Shown here: in pieces, positions 7,582 to 14,045 of the stretch | Numbering within the stretch: the stretch's first letter is position 1 | Layout: every line of letters starts with the position of its first letter | DNA from: Variovorax sp. | Lineage (GTDB): Bacteria > Pseudomonadota > Gammaproteobacteria > Burkholderiales > Burkholderiaceae_C | Length of the DNA: 64,000 nucleotides | Direction of reading: 5' to 3' | NCBI GenBank assembly: GCA_017744935.1 | Contig: JAGIAI010000016.1 | Location: forward strand, 1-64,000 | Made by a program: the position numbers and the translations under genes | Notes under the pieces: generated by a model | Told to the model about the DNA's origin: nothing | What the model saw: only the letters and a program-made list of their open reading frames with translations | Database searches by the model: none

Positions 7582-8213
7582 TGCGCCGATCCCGTCGCGC
7601 CGCCCTCGCCGCACTGGTCGCGGCTTTGCTTCCGGGCCTGCTTGGCGGTTGCGCCAGGTCGCTTCTGCCGGAACCGGTCGCCGCGCCCGCACTCTTCACG
7701 CTTTCAGGCGACATCGATGCGCCTGCCGCGACGATGGCGCCGACTGCAACTGCGCGTACATTGATCGTCAACCTGCCACGCGCCGCTCCGGGCTTCGACA
7801 CTTCGCAGATCGCTTACGTGCGGCGGCCCTACGAAATCGAGTACTTCGCGCACAACCAGTGGGTCGATACACCGTCGAACATGCTCGCGCCAAAGATGGC
7901 GCGCGCCATCGAACGCACAGGCGCGTTCCACGCCGTTCTTGGGAATTCCACCTTGGCAATGGGTCAGTTCAGATTGGAGACCGAGATCGTGCGACTTCAG
8001 CAGGACTTCTCGACGACACCGAGCCAGGTACGCCTCACACTCCACGCAATGCTCATAGACACCGCAACACGCAAAGTCGTCGCGAGCCGTGAGTTCGACG
8101 CGCGGATCGATGCGCCTACCGACGATCCCTACGGCGGCGTAGCCGCAGCGCAGAAGGCGGCCAGTCAGGTAGTGGCCGAACTGGCGTCGTTCTGCGCCGC
8201 TTCGGTGCGCTGA
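7578..8213 (+). CDS. ABC-type transport auxiliary lipoprotein (PqiC-like)
   Basis: The 211-residue protein has a lipoprotein signal peptide ending in LLGGC (Cys about residue 26). The body matches ABC_trans_aux/PqiC proteins: RTLIVNLPRAAPGFDTSQIAYVR, then YEIEYFAHNQWVDTPSNMLAPKM, both typical of this family. Such lipoproteins stand at the outer membrane and complete MCE transporters. It overlaps the MCE gene by ATGA and ends the operon, 21 bp from the converging uspA. No other assignment fits as well. Confidence 0.85.
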   Translation: MMRRSRRAALAALVAALLPGLLGGCARSLLPEPVAAPALFTLSGDIDAPAATMAPTATARTLIVNLPRAAPGFDTSQIAYVRRPYEIEYFAHNQWVDTPSNMLAPKMARAIERTGAFHAVLGNSTLAMGQFRLETEIVRLQQDFSTTPSQVRLTLHAMLIDTATRKVVASREFDARIDAPTDDPYGGVAAAQKAASQVVAELASFCAASVR

Positions 8214-8234
8214 GCGCCGGCGGGACCGGACGGC

Positions 8235-8747
8235 TCATTCAGCGGCCATGGAGAGTGCGGATGCGGTCGCACGCAGCATGTCGCCCGAGGCGCATTTGTG
8301 GTCCGCCGTTCGCACCAGCAGAACTGGCACGGGCGCAACGCGCAGGATGCGCTCCGCGCCGCTGCCCAACACCAGCCGCTTGGCGCCCCGCCGCCCGTGC
8401 GTTCCAAGAACGATCAGATCTGCGCCCCACTCGCGCGCCTCCGCCGCGACCCCTTCGGACAGCGTGCCCGGAAAAGTTTCGCTAAGCCGCGTATCCGCTT
8501 CCACGCCGGCGGACTGAGCCAGGGCCAGCGCGGTATCGAGAACTCGCTGGGCTTCGACGCGCATGCTCTTCAATGCCTCGTCGCCGTAGGCCGACTCGCT
8601 TCCCATCGCGAGGGCAAACGAAAGCTCGTCGACGACATGCAGCAGTCGCAGTCGCCCATGGGTCATCTTCGCGATCCGGATGGCTTCATCAAGGCCACCT
8701 ATCGATGTCGGGCTGCCGTCGACGGGAATGAGGATTCGCTGATACAT
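8235..8747 (-). CDS. Universal stress protein UspA (ATP-binding type)
   Basis: The 170-residue product starts MYQRILIPVDGSPTS and ends with GTHGRRGAKRLVLGSGAERIL and VPVLLVR, the complete GxxGxxxxxxxxxGS nucleotide loop of ATP-binding Usp proteins. A roughly 25-residue tail containing ADHKCASGD follows the normal end. The ATG at 8747 is preceded by GAAGGAAG; the frame stays open far upstream, but that part has no homology. It is the intact relative of the truncated copy at 1067. A FixK-type box lies 61 bp upstream. Confidence 0.88.
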   Translation of the reverse strand: MYQRILIPVDGSPTSIGGLDEAIRIAKMTHGRLRLLHVVDELSFALAMGSESAYGDEALKSMRVEAQRVLDTALALAQSAGVEADTRLSETFPGTLSEGVAAEAREWGADLIVLGTHGRRGAKRLVLGSGAERILRVAPVPVLLVRTADHKCASGDMLRATASALSMAAE

Positions 8748-8807
8748 GGCATCTTCCTTCAGAGTCGATCGAAGACCCCCAGTATTCGCATCCTCTGCGC
8801 AAACGGC

Positions 8808-8821
8808 TTGACGCAGCTCAA
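8808..8821 (-). promoter_or_regulatory. FixK/FNR-type box before uspA
   Basis: On the minus strand it reads TTGAG-CTGC-GTCAA; on the plus strand TTGAC-GCAG-CTCAA, which fits TTG(A/C)-N6-(T/G)CAA. It ends 61 bp from the uspA start at 8747, so a class II promoter would give a leader of about 25 bases. Confidence 0.55.
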
Positions 8822-8844
8822 GGCCAGGGAAGATCCTCCAAGCG

Positions 8845-9030
8845 ATGCCGATGACAGGACGAAGCGCAGGGCTGCTCATGTACCGACGCAAGGGCGGCTC
8901 GACCGAGGTGCTGCTCGTGCATCCGGGTGGGCCGTTCTGGGCGAACAAGGACGTGGGCGCGTGGTCGATACCGAAGGACATCAACCCGGCGCAGCGCGTG
9001 TTCATCGAACGGCTCGAAAACTTGCGATAG
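8845..9030 (+). pseudogene. NUDIX hydrolase gene with a large internal deletion
   Basis: The 61-residue frame opens like a bacterial NUDIX hydrolase of the SAGLLMYRR, EVLLVHPGGPFW, GAWSIPK type, then jumps directly to INPAQRVFIERLENL, which is how the same family ends. Everything between, including the GX5EX7REUXEEXGU NUDIX box with its metal-binding glutamates, is missing; roughly 90-100 codons have been lost in frame. The remaining peptide cannot be an active hydrolase. I infer a recent in-frame deletion because both ends are still well conserved. The tight neighbours are uspA (opposite strand) and the Ala-rich protein. Confidence 0.75.
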
Positions 9031-9089
9031 CTCAAACGCCCCTGGCGTTTCCCACGTGAAGCTAGCCGTGTGGACCTCTGGAGAAAGCC

Positions 9090-9692
9090 ATGCGGACGAA
9101 AGCCCTGATTCCTCTTCTTGCCCTGACGGTCGGCATCGCCTGCGCCGCTGGCCTGGATCCTCCAGGCCAACTCAGCCCGGTTTCGACGCCCTCCCAGAAG
9201 GCAAAGGACGCCGCCAGCAAGGCCGCCCAAGAGGCGCAAAGCGCGGCGAAGAAGGCGGCCGACGCAGCAAATGCTGCGGCCGAGAAAGGCAAGATCAACG
9301 CGGGAAAGATCTCGAAGGCGTTGGCGGAAGGCATTCGGCGGGCCGCGCAGAAAGCCGCGGAGGCGGCCCACCGCTTCGAGGCCAAGGCCTCGGCTTCGTC
9401 GGCACTTGCACTGGACGCCAGCAAGGAGGCCGCCAACGCGGCGTTGGAAGAAAGCAGGAAGGCGACGAAGGCCACGGAGGAGGCGCTGAAACGAGCAGAG
9501 GAAGCGGTCCGAATGGCTGCGCAGTCAACCGAGGCAGGAGCCGAGAAGGCGGCCAAAAGTGCGCGGGATGCCCTCCAGACTGCTGCCGAAGCGACGCGAA
9601 AGGCCGCTCAAGCCGCCCACGAGGCCGCAGCCAGAGCGATCGAGGCGGCGCACGGTGCGGATTCATCTGCACAGCAGTCGTCGGGCAAGTAG
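9090..9692 (+). CDS. Secreted Ala/Lys/Glu-rich coiled-coil protein
   Basis: The 200 residues begin with a signal peptide (MRTKALIPLLALTVGIACAAG). From about residue 35 to the end the sequence is a low-complexity helix built from AAxKAAxxA units (for example AAKKAADAANAAAEKGK and EATRKAAQAAHEAAARA). The composition predicts a long exported helical or coiled-coil rod. GGAGAAAG precedes the ATG. It resembles histone-H1-like, TolA-like or lipoprotein-like Ala-rich proteins only by composition, so homology searches would be unreliable. Envelope stress or structural function is a guess from the context. Confidence 0.65.
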   Translation: MRTKALIPLLALTVGIACAAGLDPPGQLSPVSTPSQKAKDAASKAAQEAQSAAKKAADAANAAAEKGKINAGKISKALAEGIRRAAQKAAEAAHRFEAKASASSALALDASKEAANAALEESRKATKATEEALKRAEEAVRMAAQSTEAGAEKAAKSARDALQTAAEATRKAAQAAHEAAARAIEAAHGADSSAQQSSGK

Positions 9693-9699
9693 AGGCACC

Positions 9700-9713
9700 T
9701 TGCGCCAGCGCAA
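9700..9713. promoter_or_regulatory. FixK/FNR-type palindrome before the ribosome-hibernation gene
   Basis: TTGCG-CCAG-CGCAA has exactly inverted half-sites and fits TTG(A/C)-N6-(T/G)CAA. It ends 53 bp before the ATG at 9766, or 35 bp before the alternative ATG at 9748; the first spacing agrees better with the other sites. Confidence 0.5.
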
Positions 9714-9765
9714 AGGTCCTGCGCCGCAGACGCGCGATCGTATCGACATGATTTCGAAAACCGAC

Positions 9766-10125
9766 ATGAAACTCGCTTTCACGCTCCAGTTCGACGGCAT
9801 CGCTCGCTCGGACGCGGTCGAGGACTTCGCCCGATCGCGCGTCGAGTATCTCGAGCGGCACTTCGCGGACCTGACCAGCTGCCGCGTGACCCTCTCTCGC
9901 GAATCGCGGCATGGGCAGACGGGTGGCGAGTTCTTTTCCGCCCGCCTCGCCATGACCTTGCCGGGCCGGGAGCTCATCGTCTCGCATGCGCACGAGCACG
10001 ACGCCTGCATCGCGCTGCGGGACGCCTTCGACGCGATCAACCGACGGCTTGAAGACAGCCAGCAGATCCGCCGCGGCCGGGTCAAGCACCACGCCACGCT
10101 CACGCACCGCGACGGCGGCGAATGA
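9766..10125 (+). CDS. HPF/RaiA-family ribosome hibernation protein
   Basis: About 119 residues, beginning MKLAFTLQFDGIARSDAVEDFARSRVE. They follow the beta-alpha-beta-beta-beta-alpha layout of short HPF/RaiA: first strand, helix EDFARSRVEYLERHF, strand CRVTLSRES, strand FSARLAMTLPGRELIVSH, then helix DACIALRDAFDAINRRLEDS with the family's basic end (RRGRVKHH). Members bind the 30S decoding region and silence ribosomes in stasis. An ATG at 9748, six codons upstream in frame, is the alternative; neither has a strong ribosome site. Placement in a stress island with a nearby palindrome fits oxygen-limitation control. Confidence 0.75.
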   Translation: MKLAFTLQFDGIARSDAVEDFARSRVEYLERHFADLTSCRVTLSRESRHGQTGGEFFSARLAMTLPGRELIVSHAHEHDACIALRDAFDAINRRLEDSQQIRRGRVKHHATLTHRDGGE

Positions 10126-10195
10126 GATCCCTGCTCGATCGTCACGACATCAAGTGAGGCGGGCCAACGGCCGCCAATCCGGGGGCGGACAGTCC

Positions 10196-10363
10196 TTCGG
10201 CATTGACCAGATTCCCAAATCATTGCTGCCGCTGCTGGCGCTGCAACACACGCTGGCGACCCCCTGGCCGGTAGTTGCCGGCGTAACGCTGGCATTCCTG
10301 CTGATGGAAACGCCGGTGGCCTGGCTGTTCCACCGCATGGGCTTGCGCGACCGCCCCTACTAG
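10196..10363 (+). other. Possible fragment of a small membrane protein
   Basis: The frame reads FGIDQIPKSLLPLLALQHTLAT followed by PWPVVAGVTLAFLLMETPVAWLFHRM and a basic end (GLRDRPY). It contains one convincing membrane segment, but no ATG or GTG with a ribosome site starts it; TTG at 10223 is the only nearby candidate. It could be a 46-residue membrane peptide or the 3' end of a lost gene. Its TAG overlaps the stop of the converging metallophosphoesterase. Confidence 0.3.
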
Positions 10364-11304
10364 GTCATGGCCCCATGAAGCACATGCACCGTGACTTCGG
10401 GCGGGCAGTGAAAGCGCGCGTCGATGATCGAGCAGCCGCAGCCCACCGAGGTAAAGCCCTGCATGTGGCCGCAGCGCCACGCCCCCCGCGCCACGCCTCG
10501 CGGCGCGGGGCAGTCGGTGAGCAGGGGAATGCCGCCGGGCAAGCAGATCTGACCGCCGTGCGTATGCCCGCTCAGCATCAGGTCGAAGCCGTGGGCTGCT
10601 GCGACGCGATAGGGCTCCGGCGTGTGTGAAAGGAGGATCGCGCACGCCTCCGGGGGCAGTCCGTCCCGCGCGCGGGCGATGTCGTGCGTCCGGAAGTAAT
10701 GGGCGTCGTCGATGCCGGCGATGTGCAATTGCGCACCGCCGCGCTGGAGCGTCGTGCGCTCGTTCATCAGCACGCGAACACCCAGGTGCTCCAGGCCCTC
10801 GACGAGCGCAATGCCGTCGTGGTTGCCCAGCACCGCGAACACCGGCTGTGGCAGCACCGGAACGAGCCGCTCCAGCGCCGCGATCGCCGGTGCGCACGAG
10901 CCCTGGATGCCGAAGCGATAGTCGCCCGTGAGCACGCAGGCGTCGCAAGCCAGCCCACGGACCGTGTCCACCAGCGCATCCACGTAGGGCCGTCCCACAT
11001 CCAGGTGCAGGTCGCTCAGGTGCAGCAGCGTGCAGCCCTCGAAGGCTTCCGGCAGCCGGCCCAGATGCACCCGGTTGTGTCCGACCCGGATCCGCCGGGC
11101 ATTGCGGCGGCCACGCGCGCGCAGGCCCACGGCGGTGAGCACGCGATGGATCATCCGGCCCGCGGAGGGCAGATGCTCCGGGTGCAGGAAGTCCTCCACG
11201 TGGCGGTAGTGATGGCTGTCCTGCTCCTTCTCCATGGCGAGCCGCTGCTTGAGCGCCTCCTCGCCCATCCTGGCCGCCAGGGCGGTCATCCTTCGCAGGG
11301 ACAT
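10360..11304 (-). CDS. Calcineurin-like metallophosphoesterase (YkuE/LpxH-like)
   Basis: The 314 residues carry all dinuclear metal motifs in order: LSDLHLD (DxH), LTGDYR (GDxx), VLGNHDG (GNHD), LLSHTPE and LSGHTHGGQ. An N-terminal helical part of about 100 residues precedes the catalytic domain. Members cleave phosphodiester or pyrophosphate bonds, some in lipid A precursors or at the membrane surface; the substrate here is unknown. The ATG at 11304 is one choice. A TTG three codons upstream has GGAGG at good distance and may be the real start; ATG 11289 is another option. It follows the cytochrome c gene by 40 bp on the same strand and may be in its operon. Confidence 0.85.
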   Translation of the reverse strand: MSLRRMTALAARMGEEALKQRLAMEKEQDSHHYRHVEDFLHPEHLPSAGRMIHRVLTAVGLRARGRRNARRIRVGHNRVHLGRLPEAFEGCTLLHLSDLHLDVGRPYVDALVDTVRGLACDACVLTGDYRFGIQGSCAPAIAALERLVPVLPQPVFAVLGNHDGIALVEGLEHLGVRVLMNERTTLQRGGAQLHIAGIDDAHYFRTHDIARARDGLPPEACAILLSHTPEPYRVAAAHGFDLMLSGHTHGGQICLPGGIPLLTDCPAPRGVARGAWRCGHMQGFTSVGCGCSIIDARFHCPPEVTVHVLHGAMT

Positions 11305-11344
11305 CGCACTCAAGTGATCACGGCCTCCGGGACCTTCCCAATCT

Positions 11345-11686
11345 TCAGCAGCGAGAACCGTCGCACGGTTTCGCCGCGGGGGTGAGCACCATCGGCGCGC
11401 CGCCGCGCGGCTTGAAGCCGTAGTAGCTCTCGTTGAGGTACTTGGTGACGGCGGCGATGTCGTCGTCGCTCCATCCGAGGAAACCGATGGCCTGCCAACG
11501 CGACACCTGCGCCTGGAGGCTGTCCCAGTCCGTCGCCAACCGGCGGTCGCGCCAGTGAACTTCCGTCGTGTGGCAAGCCACGCAGTGGGTGGTGTAGAGG
11601 AGTTCTCCGCGCGACTGCGCCGCGGCGGGCGCGCCGCACAGAAGAAGCCCCAGCAGAACACAAGCGGCCGGCAGTGTGAATCTCAT
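11345..11686 (-). CDS. Small periplasmic c-type cytochrome
   Basis: The 113-residue product has a signal peptide (MRFTLPAACVLLGLLLCGAPAAAQ) and one heme-c attachment motif, CVACH, at about residues 35-39. The helix after it (WDSLQAQVSRWQAIGF) and IAAVTKYLNESYYGF resemble the single-heme domains found with diheme or sulfite-type oxidoreductases. The distal Met ligand is not certain; the only late candidate is in GAPMVLT. GAGG precedes the ATG at 11686. It should carry electrons in the periplasm. A FixK-type box lies 52 bp upstream, consistent with respiratory control. Confidence 0.85.
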   Translation of the reverse strand: MRFTLPAACVLLGLLLCGAPAAAQSRGELLYTTHCVACHTTEVHWRDRRLATDWDSLQAQVSRWQAIGFLGWSDDDIAAVTKYLNESYYGFKPRGGAPMVLTPAAKPCDGSRC

Positions 11687-11737
11687 GACGCGCTCCTCAG
11701 AGGTCGCCCAGCATCGCGCGGGAGCAACTCCGTTCGT

Positions 11738-11751
11738 TTGACGTAGCGCAA
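11738..11751 (-). promoter_or_regulatory. FixK/FNR-type box before the cytochrome c gene
   Basis: The plus strand reads TTGAC-GTAG-CGCAA, which fits TTG(A/C)-N6-(T/G)CAA; the minus strand reads TTGCG-CTAC-GTCAA. It ends 52 bp from the cytochrome gene start at 11686. Confidence 0.55.
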
Positions 11752-11868
11752 TACAGCCAGCCATTTACACGGCATTCACGCAGCGTTACCCACTCGGCCG
11801 GCGCATTCAGCGAACTGTTTCACACCGCGCCTACGCTGACAACTAGCCATTCAACAGAGGAGCAGGCT

Positions 11869-12603
11869 ATGACAAGCGATTCCGGTCGGCGTGTAGTGGA
11901 AGAAATCTCCTTCGGGCAGCGAATTGCCGACATGCTCCACCTGGTCCAGGCCACCCTTCCCGTGCAGCGGCGGCTGGTTCATGCCGGGGACACGATCTAC
12001 CGGGTCGGTCAGGAGTTCGGTTCGCTGTACGTCGTGAATTCAGGCCTGGTGAAGATGGTGAATCTGTCGAACGAAGGCCGCGAACAGGTGGTCGCCCTGC
12101 ACTTCCGTGGCGACTGGCTGGGTCTGGACGGCATCGCCAGCGGGCATTACGGATGCGACGCGGTCGCCATGGACACGGGCGAGGTCTGGTCGTTCCGCTA
12201 CGAGGACCTCCTGCATATCGCCCTGCGCACCCCCGCCCTCCTCAGCGCACTGCACCAGGCGATGAGCAGACAGCTCGCGCGCGATCACGAGTCCCTTCAG
12301 TCCCTGTGCGCGCTCCCTGCGGATGCACGGGTCGCGGGCTTCCTCCACTACTGGGCCGAGGCGATGGAAAAGCGGGGACTGCGCACGGACCAGATCTCCC
12401 TGCGGATGACGCGCGCGGAAATCGGCAACTACCTCGGCATGACGCTCGAAACTGTCAGCCGCGCCCTGTCCCGCCTGGCGCGCGGCGATGTCATCCGATT
12501 TGTCGAGAAAGGTCGTCGCGACATTCACATTCCCAAGGTCGACGCACTGACGACCTTCATGAGGCAGGTCGCGACGCCTGAGAATGCCCGGGCTTTTCAC
12601 TAG
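11869..12603 (+). CDS. Crp/FNR-family regulator without iron-sulfur cysteines (FixK-like)
   Basis: The 244 residues comprise a cyclic-nucleotide-binding-fold sensor domain (about 35-150) and a C-terminal winged helix (about 165-235). The recognition helix reads MTRAEIGNYLGMTLETVSRALSR, matching FNR's GNYLGLTVETISR with the DNA-contacting Glu, Ser and Arg kept, so an FNR-type TTGAT half-site is expected. The N-terminal CxxCxxxxxC cluster of FNR is absent, so oxygen cannot be sensed through a [4Fe-4S] cluster; only scattered cysteines remain (GCDAV, LCALP). That layout resembles FixK, FnrN-derived or Dnr-type proteins. It has a strong ribosome site (GAGGAG) and is the obvious candidate reader of the boxes spread over 200-11751. 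What controls it is not visible. Confidence 0.88.
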   Translation: MTSDSGRRVVEEISFGQRIADMLHLVQATLPVQRRLVHAGDTIYRVGQEFGSLYVVNSGLVKMVNLSNEGREQVVALHFRGDWLGLDGIASGHYGCDAVAMDTGEVWSFRYEDLLHIALRTPALLSALHQAMSRQLARDHESLQSLCALPADARVAGFLHYWAEAMEKRGLRTDQISLRMTRAEIGNYLGMTLETVSRALSRLARGDVIRFVEKGRRDIHIPKVDALTTFMRQVATPENARAFH

Positions 12604-12796
12604 CGCTCGTGGGACTCATTGCTGCTGGGATACCCCGAGCCATCCGACCCTCGGCCTCTGATCCATCTCCCCCAATCCGGCGACGATCAGGATCAGGGTT
12701 GCGAGGACGTGCGACGTCCAGCGGCACCCCATCAAATAAGCGCACGTCGCGCCGTCGGGCGAAATCCCCGGCCCGATCGGGCATGATGATCCGCCA

Positions 12797-13912
12797 ATGT
12801 CCCTTCCCGCTTTCTTGCTCGGCGCCATCATGGTGCTGGTGACCCTGCTCGACGCCTTCGAGGTCGTTCTTCTGCCTCGCCCCGTGCGTCGGCGGGTGCG
12901 CCTGAATCGCTACTTCTTCAAAGTCACCTGGGACGTCTGGGCTGGGTGCGCCAGCCTCTGGCCTGCCGGCCGTCGGCGCGAAGATTTCCTCGGGGTCTTC
13001 GGGCCGCTCTCGATGGTCATGCTGTTCGGCCTGTGGGCCGCGTCCCTGATCATCGGATTCGGGCTGATGCAATGGGCGCTACACGGACTGGTGCCCGGCC
13101 GCGCCACCGGCGTCGATACGCTGGTCGGCGACATCATCATCAGTGGCGACGCCTTCTTCACGCTCGGCTATGGCGACAACGTACCGACCCATTGGGTCGC
13201 GCGACTGCTGGTGATCCTCGAAGCCGGAACCGGCTTCGCCTTCATCGCGCTGACCATCGGCTACCTGCCGGTGCTCTATCAGCACTTCACCCGCCGCGAC
13301 CTCCAGCTCATCGAGTTTTCGGCGCGGGCTGGGTCACCGCCGACCGCTGCCGCCCTGCTCGTCTGGCACGTCCATGGCGGCCCCGAAGAACTGGAACGCT
13401 GGCTGAGGGACTGGGAGATCTGGGCCAGCGACCTGATCGAAAGCAATGCCGTCTATCCGATGCTGGCGTTCTACCGATCGCAGCACGAGGGCCATTCGTG
13501 GCTGGGATCGCTGGCTGTGGTGATGGATGTCTGCACACTGCTGATCGCCGGCGCCGACGATGCGCGCCGCCAGCAGGCTACCGCCACATTCACGGCCTTG
13601 AGGCGCGTTCTTGACGAAGCCAGCGAGTCGCTGCGCGTAGCGCCGGTGCGGGACGTATCGGCACGCCGGCTCGACCTCGCTTCGCTGCAACTGCTTACGC
13701 CCACGATCCGGCGCATCCTGCCGGGCTGGCATGACGACGCCAGCGCATCGAGCGCCATCTGGCAACTGCGACGAACCTACGAGCCGCGGCTCGAGGGGCT
13801 CGCCACGTACCTGCTTCTGGACTTGCCGGACTGGATCGACCCCGAGGCCCCGACCGAGCGATTCGGCCGCGATGTCATCGTCCGGCAGCTGACGCAGGGG
13901 CGCCAGGACTGA
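12797..13912 (+). CDS. Two-helix potassium-channel-like membrane protein
   Basis: The 371-residue product has an N-terminal membrane helix (residues 3-25), a second (about 70-95), a pore loop with DAFFTLGYGDNVP, and a further helix (VILEAGTGFAFIALTIGYLPVLY). TLGYGD is close to the TVGYGD potassium filter, so this is an ion_trans_2-type channel. Residues from about 165 onward form a cytosolic helical domain of unknown type (WLRDWEIWASDLIES, RRILPGWHDDASASSAIWQLRRTYEP). No RCK/TrkA-N domain is visible. It follows the regulator gene by about 190 bp and ends in a shared terminator with pgi. Confidence 0.8.
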   Translation: MSLPAFLLGAIMVLVTLLDAFEVVLLPRPVRRRVRLNRYFFKVTWDVWAGCASLWPAGRRREDFLGVFGPLSMVMLFGLWAASLIIGFGLMQWALHGLVPGRATGVDTLVGDIIISGDAFFTLGYGDNVPTHWVARLLVILEAGTGFAFIALTIGYLPVLYQHFTRRDLQLIEFSARAGSPPTAAALLVWHVHGGPEELERWLRDWEIWASDLIESNAVYPMLAFYRSQHEGHSWLGSLAVVMDVCTLLIAGADDARRQQATATFTALRRVLDEASESLRVAPVRDVSARRLDLASLQLLTPTIRRILPGWHDDASASSAIWQLRRTYEPRLEGLATYLLLDLPDWIDPEAPTERFGRDVIVRQLTQGRQD

Positions 13913-13982
13913 CGCCGCTTCGCCCGCAGCGTGGCCTTCCCAGTCCGTCAAAACGGCAATCCGAGATAGTTCTCGGCGACTG

Positions 13983-14009
13983 AAAAGGCTCCCTCACGAA
14001 GCGCCTTTT
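13983..14009. terminator. Bidirectional intrinsic terminator
   Basis: AAAAGGC (13983-13989) and GCCTTTT (14003-14009) form a 7-bp stem with A-rich and T-rich flanks, so it can act in both directions. It sits between the converging ion-channel gene and pgi. Confidence 0.65.
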
Positions 14010-14045
14010 CCTATGCAAAGCGACGGCGGAGTCCGGCCGACAACT

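Noticed and set aside
11764..11868. An autoregulatory FixK box before the Crp/FNR-type regulator gene
   Set aside because: I searched this gap and found no TTG-N8-CAA match; the regulator does not appear to control itself through such a box.
12616..12831. A minus-strand frame with a possible membrane segment (SHVLATLILIVAGLGEMD) before the ion-channel gene
   Set aside because: It overlaps the start of the channel gene on the other strand and has no clear start; probably chance.
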